From: an uncultured bacterium | GTDB lineage: Bacteria > Bacillota_I > Bacilli_A > RFN20 > CAG-826 | NCBI GenBank assembly: GCA_949300345.1 | Contig: CASGDR010000007.1 | Coordinates: 1-64,000 of the forward strand | Reading direction: 5' to 3' | DNA length: 64,000 nucleotides | Shown here: positions 10,285 through 22,441 of the stretch, in pieces | Layout: the number at the start of each line of letters is the position of its first letter | How positions within the stretch are numbered: the first letter of the stretch is position 1 | Program-made: the position numbers and the translations under genes | The notes under the pieces: model-generated | Seen by the model: only the letters and a program-made list of their open reading frames with translations | Databases searched by the model: none | What the model was told of the DNA's origin: nothing

Positions 10285-10713
10285 AACGAGGTTCTCCTTC
10301 TTTATTCGTGCGGGTTGATTATAGTTTTAGCGCCTTTGGCAAACAACAAAAACAAGCGCGCACATACATACATAGGGGTGTAAAAGGGGTTCGGCCATAC
10401 CCAAATTGAGGTTTTCGACAATAATGTGGATTGGTTTTCCACTTTTTGGGGGAGAAAGGTAGGAAAAATTAGGTTGAAACAAGGTTTTGCAAAGGACCAA
10501 AAATGTTGTGAAAGCGCTTACATTCGGTAGTTTTCCACCGAGTTTTGAAAAGAGTGTAAGTTTTCCACAATTTATCCACATCCATAATTTTGTGAAAAGG
10601 TTATTTTTGACTGGTTTCCGTGCCTTTTCGGCCCTTCGATTGTGGATAAATCAATTTTTAGGTAAATGTGGTGTTTCGGAAGGTGGAAAAGTGATAAATT
10701 TTCTCCGTCGAAA
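10285..10713. other. oriC: Chromosomal replication origin, rpmH-dnaA intergenic part
   Basis: The 429-base AT-rich gap between divergent rpmH and dnaA holds perfect DnaA boxes TTATCCACA at 10572-10580 (plus) and 10641-10649 (minus, as TGTGGATAA). Looser matches include TTTTCCACA at 10561-10569 and TGTGGATTG at 10425-10433. Many T-rich tracts near 10600 could serve as the unwinding element. Gene direction flips here: the left arm is all minus and the right arm all plus. dnaA may be expressed from TGATAAATT at 10692-10700. No gene is supported in this gap. Confidence 0.92.
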
Positions 10714-12075
10714 ATGGCTACTACGGTTACTCAAATTCGCGATGTCTGGGAACTGATGCGTTCCCAGATAAAAGAGAAGCTCACCAACCCCTCGGTGTAC
10801 GACTCTTTCTTCGCGCGCAGCAACCTGATGTCCATAGAGGGCAACAAGGTCACCATCGGCACCGACTCCTCGGTCGCCACCTATGTCCTCTCCAGCCAGT
10901 ACCGGGCCCTGGTCGAATCGGTCGTCAGGTCGGTCCTGCAGGGAGATTATGCCGTAACCTTTGTCTATCCGGGGGACCAGCCCGAGACCGAGAAAAGGGC
11001 AAAATCCTCGGAAAAACCCGTTTTCTTTTCCAAAAACCACATCAAGGAGTCCTATTCTTTCGACTCTTTTGTGGTCGGGGATTGCAACCGCGAAGCCCAT
11101 CAGGCCGCCATCATGGCGGTCGAGGCTCCGGGCACCTTGTTCAATCCTTTATTTATATATGGGAGCTCGGGACTAGGAAAAACCCATCTGCTCTCCGCGA
11201 TCGGCAATGCCTATAAGTCCAAGCACGCCAACGCCAACGTCCTTTATATGACCGCGGACGACTTCTTCGATGAATATGTCCGTTTCTGCAACGGGGAAAG
11301 GCGCGGGGACGAACTCCGTGATTTCTTCCGCAACGACGTGGACTTCCTGCTCGTGGACGATGTCCAGCAGCTCAAAGGCAGAAGCCAGACCGAACTCACC
11401 TTCTTCTCGATCTTCAACGCCCTCGTGGCCGCCAACAAGCAGATCGTCATCACTTCCGATACCCACCCCGACCAGCTCGACGGCTTCGACGAGAGGCTGA
11501 AGACCAGGTTTACCCAAGGCCTCACCCTTTCTGTGAATAGGCCCGACCAAGCCACCGCAGAAGGCATCCTTCGCACCAAGATCGTCTCGATGGGCATGGA
11601 TATATCGCTATTTGACGACGAGGCCATCGCTTTCGTCGCCTCCCGCTTCTGCTCCAACGTCAGGGAGCTAGAGGGCCGGCTTACCCGCCTGCTCTTCTAT
11701 CTATCCACCAACAAGGCCGAGAGGGTCACCGAAGCGGTCGCTAGGGCCGCCACCCAGGACGACCTGGAGGTAAAAAACGACTCCGCCAGGCTCTCCGAGG
11801 AGAAAATCCTCAACCGCGTGGCTGACTTCTTCCACATTTCCGCTTCGCAGATCTCCGGGAAGAATAGGACCGGACAGATCGCCTTGGCCCGCCACGTGAC
11901 CATGTACCTCATCCGCGACCTGCTCGACCTCCCCTTTGCCAAGATCGGGGAGTTCCTCGGAGGCAAGGATCACGCGACGGTGATGAACGGTGTACAAAAA
12001 GTGGAAAAGTCACTCCGTTATGACCCCGAGCTGAAAAGAACCGTCCAAACCCTAAAAAGCCAACTGAAAAGTTAG
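10714..12075 (+). CDS. dnaA: Chromosomal replication initiator DnaA
   Basis: AAA+ initiator that binds DnaA boxes and melts oriC. The Walker A motif GSSGLGKT is at residues 150-157, Walker B is LLVDDVQ, the arginine-finger region follows, and the C-terminal domain IV has the signature GGKDHATVMNGVQKVE. I chose ATG 10714 (MATTVTQIRDVWE), 453 residues, because the domain I sequence starts there; an upstream in-frame start at 10666 adds residues unlike the family. The ATG has only a weak ribosome site. The final intergenic region to dnaN contains another DnaA box. Confidence 0.97.
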   Translation: MATTVTQIRDVWELMRSQIKEKLTNPSVYDSFFARSNLMSIEGNKVTIGTDSSVATYVLSSQYRALVESVVRSVLQGDYAVTFVYPGDQPETEKRAKSSEKPVFFSKNHIKESYSFDSFVVGDCNREAHQAAIMAVEAPGTLFNPLFIYGSSGLGKTHLLSAIGNAYKSKHANANVLYMTADDFFDEYVRFCNGERRGDELRDFFRNDVDFLLVDDVQQLKGRSQTELTFFSIFNALVAANKQIVITSDTHPDQLDGFDERLKTRFTQGLTLSVNRPDQATAEGILRTKIVSMGMDISLFDDEAIAFVASRFCSNVRELEGRLTRLLFYLSTNKAERVTEAVARAATQDDLEVKNDSARLSEEKILNRVADFFHISASQISGKNRTGQIALARHVTMYLIRDLLDLPFAKIGEFLGGKDHATVMNGVQKVEKSLRYDPELKRTVQTLKSQLKS

Positions 12076-12225
12076 CAACCATCGGCCGGCTGGGGTATCC
12101 TCTAATAAGAGAGCGGTAGCCCCCGACAGCCGTCGAAAGGGGAGTTATCCACACTTTCCACCGACATCATCAGAATCATATATAGAAAGAATTAATAAAA
12201 ACTTACCTAACAAGGAGGCAGGCAC
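12076..12225. promoter_or_regulatory. dnaA-dnaN intergenic region with DnaA box
   Basis: A perfect DnaA box TTATCCACA occupies 12145-12153, next to ACTTTCCACC. With the upstream boxes this gives a bipartite origin as in Bacillus, and may also tie dnaN expression to DnaA. AAGGAGG for dnaN lies at its end. Confidence 0.75.
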
Positions 12226-13347
12226 ATGCATCTGACCATCGTTAAAGAAGAACTGCTAAAAGGGCTCTCCACCGCCTACAGGGCCATTCCCAGCAAATCG
12301 CCCAACCCTGTTTTGACCTGCTTCAAGCTGGAGATGACCGGCAGGGGACTTGAGATCACTGCTTCCAACGGGGATACCACCATCAGGACTTTGGTGCCCC
12401 TTAGCCTCGGCAACGTGAAAATCATCCGCAACAACTCCGCCGGAGCCATCCTCACCAATGCCCACATCATTACCGAATTGGTCCGCAAGATGGATTCCGC
12501 CGAGATCGACATCGAGGTCCTGGACGGCTATGTCGCCAAGATCAGCGACGACCGCTCGACCTACATGCTCAACTGCATCGAACCCGACCAATATCCCGAT
12601 ATCGAACTAAGCGAAGCCCCCGGCGCCTTTGACATCGCTACCAAATCGCTCACCGATCTGGTCAAGCAGACCGCCTTCGCGGCTGCCATCAAGTCGGCCC
12701 GCCCGGTGCTGACCGCCATCAACCTCAAAGCTGAAGGGGGAACATTGACCGCTACCACCACGGATGCGGCCAGGCTTTCCCGCAAATTCGTCTCCATCGA
12801 TCCTTCGGTGGCCTTTGTCGCCAACATCCCGGCCAAGACCATGTCCGACATCGTCAACATGCTCGAAGGCTACGAAAAGGCGCGCATGAGCTATGGTAGG
12901 GAAAAGCTCCTACTCCGCTTCGGAAACACTACCGTCGCCTCCTCCTTGCTTTCCGGCGAATACCCGATTTCCGACAAGGTCATCCCCACGACCTTCAATT
13001 TCCACCTCGAGGCCAACGCTTCCGAGTTGGTGAGCGCCATCGAGCGCGTCGCGGTCCTAAATCCCGACGGAGCCCCGGTGGTCAAGCTCTCCATGTCTCC
13101 CGCAGGCGTTGAGGTCTCCACTAGGTCCGACCAATCCGGTTCGGGCGTGGAAAGGCTACGCACCGTCCAGTACACCGGACAGAGATTGGAGATCACCTTC
13201 AACGCCAATTTCGTGAACCAAGCCATCTCCGCCCTCAAGGGCACCGACGTCCTCATCTCCTTCGTCGGGGAAATGCGCCCCTTCGTCATCCGCAACCCCC
13301 AAGACGATTCCGTCGTGGAGCTGGTCACCCCGGTCAGAAGCCGCTAG
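12226..13347 (+). CDS. dnaN: DNA polymerase III beta subunit (sliding clamp)
   Basis: The ring-shaped clamp that tethers the replicative polymerase and serves as a docking platform for repair and initiation factors. The 373 residues contain three clamp repeats; the sequence begins MHLTIVKEELLKGLSTAYRAIP and ends with the conserved hydrophobic-pocket segment VVELVTPVRSR. An AAGGAGG ribosome site lies 8 bases before the ATG. A strong terminator follows, so dnaN appears separable from recF and gyrB. Confidence 0.97.
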   Translation: MHLTIVKEELLKGLSTAYRAIPSKSPNPVLTCFKLEMTGRGLEITASNGDTTIRTLVPLSLGNVKIIRNNSAGAILTNAHIITELVRKMDSAEIDIEVLDGYVAKISDDRSTYMLNCIEPDQYPDIELSEAPGAFDIATKSLTDLVKQTAFAAAIKSARPVLTAINLKAEGGTLTATTTDAARLSRKFVSIDPSVAFVANIPAKTMSDIVNMLEGYEKARMSYGREKLLLRFGNTTVASSLLSGEYPISDKVIPTTFNFHLEANASELVSAIERVAVLNPDGAPVVKLSMSPAGVEVSTRSDQSGSGVERLRTVQYTGQRLEITFNANFVNQAISALKGTDVLISFVGEMRPFVIRNPQDDSVVELVTPVRSR

Positions 13348-13421
13348 GAGGGCCAAAAGGCCTCTTCCAAGAGGAAAACGGGCCGAAATGGGTGGAAACA
13401 CCCGAAATGGAAAAAGCCACG

Positions 13422-13451
13422 GAAAATGCCTCGAATGGCATTTTCTTTTTT
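13422..13451 (+). terminator. Intrinsic terminator after dnaN
   Basis: A perfect 9-bp stem (GAAAATGCC / GGCATTTTC) with a 6-base loop is followed by T6. Confidence 0.88.
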
Positions 13452-13475
13452 ACTACTATGTAGTAAACTACGCCC

Positions 13476-13699
13476 ATGGGGAAAAGTCCGATCCGCAAGG
13501 AAGTTGCCATTATCGGCGAATACATCGCCTTAGGGCAATTTCTGAAGTTCGTGGACGCCATATCCCAAGGCGGGGAAGTCAAAGCCTATTTGGCAACCTA
13601 TGAGGTCAAGGTCAACGGCGAGCTGGAAAACCGCCGGGGCCGCAAGCTCCGTCCCGGGGACACGGTGGACATCAAGGAAGGGTCTTACCTCATAACCGG

Positions 13700-13703
<4 letters not shown>
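13476..13703 (+). CDS. rlbA: S4-domain RNA-binding protein (YaaA/RlbA type)
   Basis: A 75-residue S4 domain with the order EYIALGQFLKFVDAI, GGEVKAYL, VNGELENRRGRKLRPGDTVDI typical of the small protein between dnaN and recF in Bacillota; it is thought to bind rRNA. The ATG has no clear ribosome site; TAGTAA at 13461-13466 could be a -10 box 9 bases before it. Its TGA overlaps the recF ATG, so recF is coupled to it. Confidence 0.88.
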
Positions 13704-16788
<3,085 letters not shown>

Positions 16789-16806
16789 TAAAGGAGGCTT
16801 AGACAA

Positions 16807-19464
16807 ATGGAAAACGAAGACATCAAGAATCCCGAAACCCCCGAAGAAGCCGAAAACAAGGAAGAAGGAACTGCCGAAGAAGCGGTTCCCGAAGCCGTCG
16901 AAGGCATCGTCCCGGGGCTCATCGACCGCGACCTAACCAACGAAGTCCAGACCGCCTTCTTGAGCTATGCGATGTCGGTCATCGTCAGCCGCGCCATCCC
17001 CGATGTGCGCGACGGCTTCAAACCCGTTCAGCGCCGCATCATCTACGGCATGGACGAATCCGGCATGCAGCCTGGCAAACCCTATAAGAAATCAGCCCGT
17101 ATCGTCGGTGACGTCATGGGTAAATACCACCCCCACGGCGACTCCGCCCTTTATCTGACCTTGGTCCGTCTGGCCCAGCCCTTCTCTTTGAGGTACACCC
17201 TCGTCGATGGGCACGGAAACTTCGGCTCCATCGACGGAGACGAGGCCGCCGCCATGCGTTATACCGAGGCGAGGATGAACCGCTTGGCCACCGAAATGGT
17301 ACGCGACATCGACGAGAATACCGTCGACTTCGTGGATAACTATGACGGCACCGAAAGGGAGCCTGAGGTTCTGCCTTCAAGGATCCCCAACCTCATCATC
17401 AACGGTTCGGAAGGCATTGCCGTCGGCATGGCCACCAACATGCCGCCCCATAACCTCTCCGAGACCATCGATGCCTGCGTGGCCGTGGCCCGTAACCCGG
17501 AGATCACCCCGCTTGAAATCATGCAGGGCTATCTGCCCGGTCCCGACTTCCCCACCGGGGGCGTCATCTTGGGCCGCCAGGGCATCTTGGATGCCTATAC
17601 CACCGGCACCGGCTCTATTACCATCCGTTCGAAATACCACATCGAAGAAGACGAAAAATCCGGCAAATCCCGCATCGTCATCACCGAAATCCCTTATCAG
17701 GTGAACAAGGCCAACATGGTCGAACAGATTGCCGGACTGGTCCGCGACAAGGTCATCGAAGGCATCTCTGACATCAAGGACGTCTCCAACAAGGAAGGCA
17801 TCCGCATCATCATCGACGTCAAGCGCGACGCGGTGCCCGAAGTCGTTGCCAATAATTTGCTCAAGCACACCAAACTGCAGATCAGCTTCGGCATCATCAA
17901 CCTCTGCTTGGTGGACAATGCCCCGAAGATCCTGCCGATCACCGAACTCATCTCCAACTATGTCGAGTTCCAGTGCTCGGTGCTTACCCGCCGCACCAGG
18001 TTCCGCCTCAAGCGGGATTCCGACCGCGACCACATCGTCGTCGGCCTGATGAAGGCCCACGACAACATCGATGAGGTCATCCATATCATCCGTAGCTCCA
18101 GGACCGATGACGAATCGGCTGAAAAGCTCTCCGCTACCTTCGGCTTCACCCGTCCGCAGGTCGATGCCATCTTGGCCATGACCCTGCGCAGGCTCCAAGG
18201 CCTGGAACAGGAAAGGCTGCACAACGAGCACGAAGGATTGGTCGCCAACATCGCCGAATACAACCGCTTGCTTTCCGATAAGGCCAACATTACCGAGCTC
18301 TTCGTCAAAGAGATCCTCGAAATCAAGGCCAAGTACGGAGACAAGAGGCTAACCGAAATCAGCGATTCGGCCGCCGACATCGATAACGAAGACCTGATCC
18401 CGCAGGAAAACCTCATCGTCGTCCTAACCAAGAACGGCTATCTCAAGAGGATGTCCGACGATACTTTCCGTACCCAAAATAGGGGCGGCAAGGGGGTCAA
18501 GGGCATCTCCACGACCGCCAACGACACGGTTTCCATCATGGTCCATGCCCACACCCATACCGACATCCTCTTCTTCACCAGCTTCGGCAAGGTCTATAGG
18601 ATGAGGGGCTACATGATTCCCGATTCCTCTAGGACCGGGAAGGGCATGCCGGCCGTCAATCTGCTCAACCTCGATAAGGAAGAGAAGATCGTCTCCATCG
18701 TCCCCTGCGACGAGTATCCGGAAGGGAAATACCTCTTCTTCGCCACCCAAAACGGCGTAGTCAAGAGGACGGCCCTCACCGAGTTCCGCTCCATCCATAG
18801 CAACGGCAAGATCGCCCTCAGCCTAAAAGAAGGCGACTCCCTGCTCGATGTGAAGCTGACCGATGGCAATGCGATCGTTGCCCTTGGCTCGGACAACGGC
18901 AAAGTGGCCTCCTTCTATGAGACCGATGTCCGTCCGATGGGCCGCACCGCCGCCGGCGTGAAGGGCATGACCATCGGCGAAAACGACAAGGTCATCGGCA
19001 TTACCACCTCGCTAGAAGGCTCCAAGCTCCTGGTTTTGACCACCAAGGGCTATGGCAAGATCAGCTACACCGTCGACACCGATACCGAAGACGGACGCCA
19101 CTATGACGGCTACCGCCTCTGTAAGAGGGGTTCCAAAGGCGTCATCACCGTCAAGACGGCTGAAAAGAACGGCAAGCTCATCGCCATGCGCGGCGTGGAA
19201 GGGGATGAGGACCTTCTGGTCATCACCCGCCACGGCATCGTCATCCGCACTCCTTTGTCCCAGGTCAAGATCTGCGGCCGCAATACCCTCGGCGTGAAGA
19301 TCATAAACCTCGACAAGGGCCAGAACGTGGCCTCGATTGCCATCGTGCCCCACGCCGATGAAACCGAAGAAGAGCTAAGCGAAGGGGAAATCGCCGAAGA
19401 GGCTATCCCTGAAGAAGCCGCTTCGGTCACTGAAGAGGTCGTCACTCCCGACGACGTCGAATAA
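16807..19464 (+). CDS. gyrA: DNA gyrase subunit A
   Basis: DNA-cleaving subunit. The catalytic Tyr is Y152 in [11 protein letters not shown]. The C-terminal domain contains the GyrA box as QNRGGKG near residue 558, which supports gyrase over topoisomerase IV. Length 885 includes acidic extensions at both ends (about 35 residues at the start, about 45 at the end). In the quinolone-binding region PHGDSALYL the serine is kept but the acidic residue usually four positions later is Leu117 (codon CTG at 17155). AAGGAGG precedes the ATG. The stop shares one base with the next start. Confidence 0.97.
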   Translation: MENEDIKNPETPEEAENKEEGTAEEAVPEAVEGIVPGLIDRDLTNEVQTAFLSYAMSVIVSRAIPDVRDGFKPVQRRIIYGMDESGMQPGKPYKKSARIVGDVMGKYHPHGDSALYLTLVRLAQPFSLRYTLVDGHGNFGSIDGDEAAAMRYTEARMNRLATEMVRDIDENTVDFVDNYDGTEREPEVLPSRIPNLIINGSEGIAVGMATNMPPHNLSETIDACVAVARNPEITPLEIMQGYLPGPDFPTGGVILGRQGILDAYTTGTGSITIRSKYHIEEDEKSGKSRIVITEIPYQVNKANMVEQIAGLVRDKVIEGISDIKDVSNKEGIRIIIDVKRDAVPEVVANNLLKHTKLQISFGIINLCLVDNAPKILPITELISNYVEFQCSVLTRRTRFRLKRDSDRDHIVVGLMKAHDNIDEVIHIIRSSRTDDESAEKLSATFGFTRPQVDAILAMTLRRLQGLEQERLHNEHEGLVANIAEYNRLLSDKANITELFVKEILEIKAKYGDKRLTEISDSAADIDNEDLIPQENLIVVLTKNGYLKRMSDDTFRTQNRGGKGVKGISTTANDTVSIMVHAHTHTDILFFTSFGKVYRMRGYMIPDSSRTGKGMPAVNLLNLDKEEKIVSIVPCDEYPEGKYLFFATQNGVVKRTALTEFRSIHSNGKIALSLKEGDSLLDVKLTDGNAIVALGSDNGKVASFYETDVRPMGRTAAGVKGMTIGENDKVIGITTSLEGSKLLVLTTKGYGKISYTVDTDTEDGRHYDGYRLCKRGSKGVITVKTAEKNGKLIAMRGVEGDEDLLVITRHGIVIRTPLSQVKICGRNTLGVKIINLDKGQNVASIAIVPHADETEEELSEGEIAEEAIPEEAASVTEEVVTPDDVE

Positions 19465-20465
19465 TGCGGGTACTGGTCCGTTATTCGCCCAAAGACCCGA
19501 TCGACGTCTACGACGGGACGCGTCTGAGGAAGTCCATCAAGAACTGCCTCGAAGCAGTCGGCGTGGCTTTCGTCGAAGGCTACAACGATCTGCCCGACGT
19601 CATCCATTTCATCTCGCCCCTCGACGAGAAATCCGCGGTCGATGCCAGGGTTCCAACCCTGGCCTCGGCCCTTTATTGCGAAAATGACCCTAGCGCCCGC
19701 TATCTCGAGCAAAAAGAAGACGGGAGCATGGCTTTGTCCACCAAAGCCACCTTCTTGCTCAAGTCGGTGGACATGGTGCTCGTACCGTCTTTGTGGGCCA
19801 AGAACACCCTCTTGTCGCTAGGGGTAACTAGACCCATCGAAATAGTGCTGCCCTCCACCAATAGGGAAAGGTTCTTCGGGCTGGATTATCAAGTCAGGGA
19901 ATCCTTCTACCGCTACTATATGGCAGACAAATCCCGCGAACACGCCTTTGTAAAAGGCGACTTCGATGACGAAGAGGGGATGGCGGCCTTGATCGAACTG
20001 GCGGGCCTACTACCGGAAATCGACTTCTACTTCCATGGGTTGGCCGGAAGCCTAAGAAAGACGGCCCACCTCAAGTACAAACTCAACACCAAGACCCCAT
20101 CCAACCTCCGCTTCTGCGATCCTAGCAGCGACGACCTCTACCGTTCGGGGCTATCGAGTTCGGCCTTCTATCTAAGCCTCTCGTACCGCCACAACGACCC
20201 GATCGGCTGCTATGAAGCCTTCAGCGCCAACATCCAGGTGTTCAGGATGGGCCCGAAACTGGAAGGGGATGTCCTCTCCGGGGACCTCTCGCTCAACGCC
20301 ACGGGTCCCAAGGAGATGGCTGAGCTTATCAGGAAATACCGCCAAGGCCAGATAAAGACGACTATAATGGCCTATGGACCGGCCTTGGCCGGAGCCCAGC
20401 CGCAAATCGTCGGAAGCAAACTGAAAGCGATATACGAAACCTTGCTAAAGGAGAGAAACAAATGA
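19464..20465 (+). CDS. Putative GT-B fold glycosyltransferase (GT4-like)
   Basis: The 333-residue product has two Rossmann-like halves: an N-terminal half ending in SVDMVLVPSLWAKNTLLSLGV and IEIVLPSTNRERF, the usual GT4 linker pattern, and a C-terminal half with SSAFYLSLSYRHNDPIGCYEAFSANIQVF, which resembles the GT4 EA-family donor-binding segment. It is fused by overlaps between gyrA (1 base) and serS (4 bases), so it would be co-expressed with essential genes. No donor or acceptor can be assigned. The fold assignment is by eye; the function is inference. Confidence 0.65.
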   Translation: MRVLVRYSPKDPIDVYDGTRLRKSIKNCLEAVGVAFVEGYNDLPDVIHFISPLDEKSAVDARVPTLASALYCENDPSARYLEQKEDGSMALSTKATFLLKSVDMVLVPSLWAKNTLLSLGVTRPIEIVLPSTNRERFFGLDYQVRESFYRYYMADKSREHAFVKGDFDDEEGMAALIELAGLLPEIDFYFHGLAGSLRKTAHLKYKLNTKTPSNLRFCDPSSDDLYRSGLSSSAFYLSLSYRHNDPIGCYEAFSANIQVFRMGPKLEGDVLSGDLSLNATGPKEMAELIRKYRQGQIKTTIMAYGPALAGAQPQIVGSKLKAIYETLLKERNK

Positions 20466-21739
20466 TCGATAGCAAACTCATTCAGGATAATCCCGAGCTG
20501 GTCAAAGAAAGGCTGGCCAAGAAGGGCTGGGACTTTGATCCGTCTCCCTTGCTCGAGCTGTTCAAGGAGCGCAAGGAACTACTACAAAGCGTCGAGGACA
20601 ATAAGTCCAAACAGAACAAACTTTCGGCTTCTGTTCCCCAAATCAAGAAATCCGGCGGGGATGTGCAGGGAATTTTCAAGGAAGTGCGCGAACTCGCCGC
20701 CGCCAACAAACAAAAGGAAGAGAGACTCAAGGAGGTCGAAAAGACCATCAAGGAGCTCATCGAAGTGCTGCCCAACATGCCCGATGATGACCTCGCTTCT
20801 GGCGGAAAGGAAAAAAACCACCCGATCTACAAATTCAAAGAGGCCCCGACCTTCTCTTTCAAACCCAAGGACCATGTAGAATTGGCCGAATCCCTTGGCC
20901 TTATCGACTACAAGCGGGCCGCGAAGATTTCCGGCACCGGAACTTGGATCTATACCGGGCTGGGCGCAAGGCTGGAATGGGCTTTGCTCAATTACTTCAT
21001 CGCCACCCACCTCAAGGATGGCTACACCATGATCCTGCCGCCCCACCTGCTCAATGAGGATTCTGGCTATACCGCCGGACAGTTCCCCAAATTCAGGGAG
21101 GACGTCTTCTGGCTGGAAGGGCAGGAACCCAGGAAGTTCTTGCTTCCCACCGCCGAAACCGCCTTGGTCAATCTCCACAGGAACGAAATCCTCACCGAAG
21201 CCGAACTGCCGAAGAAATACTTTGCCTACACCCCCTGCTACCGTAGGGAGGCCGGCAGCTACCGCACCGAGGAAAGAGGCATGATCAGGGGCTATCAGTT
21301 CGACAAGGTCGAAATGGTGCAATATACCACCGAAGAAGGAAGCGATGCCGCTTTTGAAGAAATGGTCGAAAAGGCCAAGGCCTTGGTGGAAGGCTTGGGA
21401 CTGGCCTATCAGCTCGACAAGCTCGCGGCCGGGGATTGCTCCCACTCCATGGCCAGGACCTACGACATCGAGGTCTATCTCCCTTCGATGGGCATCTATA
21501 AGGAAGTCTCTTCCGTCTCCAATGCCCGCGACTACCAAGCCCGGCGCGGCATGATCCGCTACAAGGACAAAAACGGCAAGACCAAGTACTGCCACACCCT
21601 CAACGGATCGGGCCTAGCCACTAGCCGCCTCTTCCCGGCCATTCTGGAACAGTTCCAGCAGGAAGACGGCTCGGTCATCGTCCCGGAAGTGCTCCGTCCC
21701 TTCATGGGCGGAATAGATAAACTCGTTCCGGTCAAATAG
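20462..21739 (+). CDS. serS: Serine--tRNA ligase
   Basis: Class II synthetase charging tRNA-Ser. It has the N-terminal coiled-coil tRNA arm (residues 25-105), motif 2 in YFAYTPCYRREAGS with FDKVEM, and motif 3 in LNGSGLATSR. Length 425 matches the family. An AAGGAG site precedes the ATG, which overlaps the previous gene. The SRP RNA gene and tadA follow, echoing the serS-tadA-ffs neighbourhood of Bacillus. Confidence 0.97.
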   Translation: MIDSKLIQDNPELVKERLAKKGWDFDPSPLLELFKERKELLQSVEDNKSKQNKLSASVPQIKKSGGDVQGIFKEVRELAAANKQKEERLKEVEKTIKELIEVLPNMPDDDLASGGKEKNHPIYKFKEAPTFSFKPKDHVELAESLGLIDYKRAAKISGTGTWIYTGLGARLEWALLNYFIATHLKDGYTMILPPHLLNEDSGYTAGQFPKFREDVFWLEGQEPRKFLLPTAETALVNLHRNEILTEAELPKKYFAYTPCYRREAGSYRTEERGMIRGYQFDKVEMVQYTTEEGSDAAFEEMVEKAKALVEGLGLAYQLDKLAAGDCSHSMARTYDIEVYLPSMGIYKEVSSVSNARDYQARRGMIRYKDKNGKTKYCHTLNGSGLATSRLFPAILEQFQQEDGSVIVPEVLRPFMGGIDKLVPVK

Positions 21740-21743
21740 TTTC

Positions 21744-21752
21744 TGATATAAT
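21744..21752 (+). promoter_or_regulatory. Extended -10 promoter of the SRP RNA
   Basis: TGATATAAT, a perfect extended -10, lies 5 bases before the expected RNA start. A good -35 is not visible, as is common with extended -10 promoters. Confidence 0.75.
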
Positions 21753-21756
21753 CCAG

Positions 21757-21840
21757 GAGCCATCGCGAGGTGGGATTGGCGAACCAGGTCAGGCGGGGAA
21801 CCGAGCAGCCTTAAACCTTTCCTTCCTGTGCGGTGGTTTT
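21757..21840 (+). ncRNA. ffs: Signal recognition particle RNA, small bacterial (4.5S-like) type
   Basis: The conserved apical domain is present: CAGGTCAGG, then GGGGAA, then AGCAGCC, with the GGAA tetraloop between. The ends pair as CCATCGC (21760-21766) with GCGGTGG (21830-21836), followed by T4. The RNA binds Ffh and forms SRP for co-translational targeting. It is the short form lacking an Alu domain. Exact ends are estimated. Confidence 0.93.
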
Positions 21841-21856
21841 CATTTATCATTTCATC

Positions 21857-22300
21857 GTGGACGAAAAATGGATGCTTGAGGCCCTTAAGGAGGCCGAAAT
21901 CGCCCTTCATGAAGGGGATGTTCCCGTAGGGGCAATCATCGTCATGGACGGACGGATAATCGCTAGGGGGCATAACACCAGGGAAAAAGACCTGGACATT
22001 TCTGGCCACGCCGAAATCAATGCGATTAAAGACGCGGCGAGGAAGCTTGGCCATAACGACCTAAGCGGCTGCGCCATCTATGTGACATTGGAGCCCTGCC
22101 TCATGTGCGGGGCTGCCTTGCAGGCCGCTAGGATTTCCAGCATCGTCTATGGAGCCGAGGATCCAACTGAAGGCGCCATAAGCCATTTCCACATCTATGA
22201 TGACAACACCAAGGCCCACCACCCCCTAGTAAGAGGCGGAACCCTTTCGGATAAATGTTCTTCGCTCCTGAAGGGGTTCTTCCAAGAAAGGCGAAAATAG
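21857..22300 (+). CDS. tadA: tRNA-specific adenosine deaminase TadA
   Basis: Converts A34 to inosine in tRNA-Arg(ACG). The zinc site is visible: HAE in ISGHAEINAI with the catalytic Glu, and PCLMCG for the two cysteines. Family members begin with a short segment ending WM, matching GTG 21857 (DEKWMLEALKEAE); ATG 21872 is the alternative. A frame extending to 21833 would run into the SRP RNA. No ribosome site is present; TATCAT at 21845-21850 would start transcription at or next to the GTG. From 21857 the protein has 147 residues. An intrinsic terminator follows. Confidence 0.92.
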   Translation: MDEKWMLEALKEAEIALHEGDVPVGAIIVMDGRIIARGHNTREKDLDISGHAEINAIKDAARKLGHNDLSGCAIYVTLEPCLMCGAALQAARISSIVYGAEDPTEGAISHFHIYDDNTKAHHPLVRGGTLSDKCSSLLKGFFQERRK

Positions 22301-22338
22301 TCCATACTTTATCTAGGCCAACAAGGACCTCCTTTCTG

Positions 22339-22371
22339 AAAAAGGCGTCTGCTCGTCCCAGAAGCCTTTTT
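22339..22371 (+). terminator. Intrinsic terminator after tadA
   Basis: AAAAAGGC/GCCTTTTT, extended by TCTG/CAGA after a single mismatch, with a 7-base loop. A tract of A on one side and T on the other could make it bidirectional. Confidence 0.8.
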
Positions 22372-22400
22372 CATACAATGTCAAAAATTTTACAAAATTA

Positions 22401-22441
22401 TTTGATGGTAGGTTGGTTTTTGATGGTATATTTTCATCTTG
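22401..22441 (+). promoter_or_regulatory. Promoter of the ABC exporter operon with direct repeat
   Basis: TGGTATATT (22424-22432) is an extended -10 ending 9 bases before the ATG. TTTGATGGTA occurs twice, at 22401-22410 and 22419-22428, 18 bases apart, covering the -35 and -10 regions. No Shine-Dalgarno sequence is present. Confidence 0.6.

Noticed and set aside
13451-13465. TACTAC-TAT-GTAGTA inverted repeat before rlbA
   Set aside because: Short, next to the terminator T run; could be chance or part of a promoter, not enough to call an operator.
16807-19464. Topoisomerase IV subunit A instead of gyrase
   Set aside because: A GyrA box (QNRGGKG) is present and the gene follows gyrB next to the origin.
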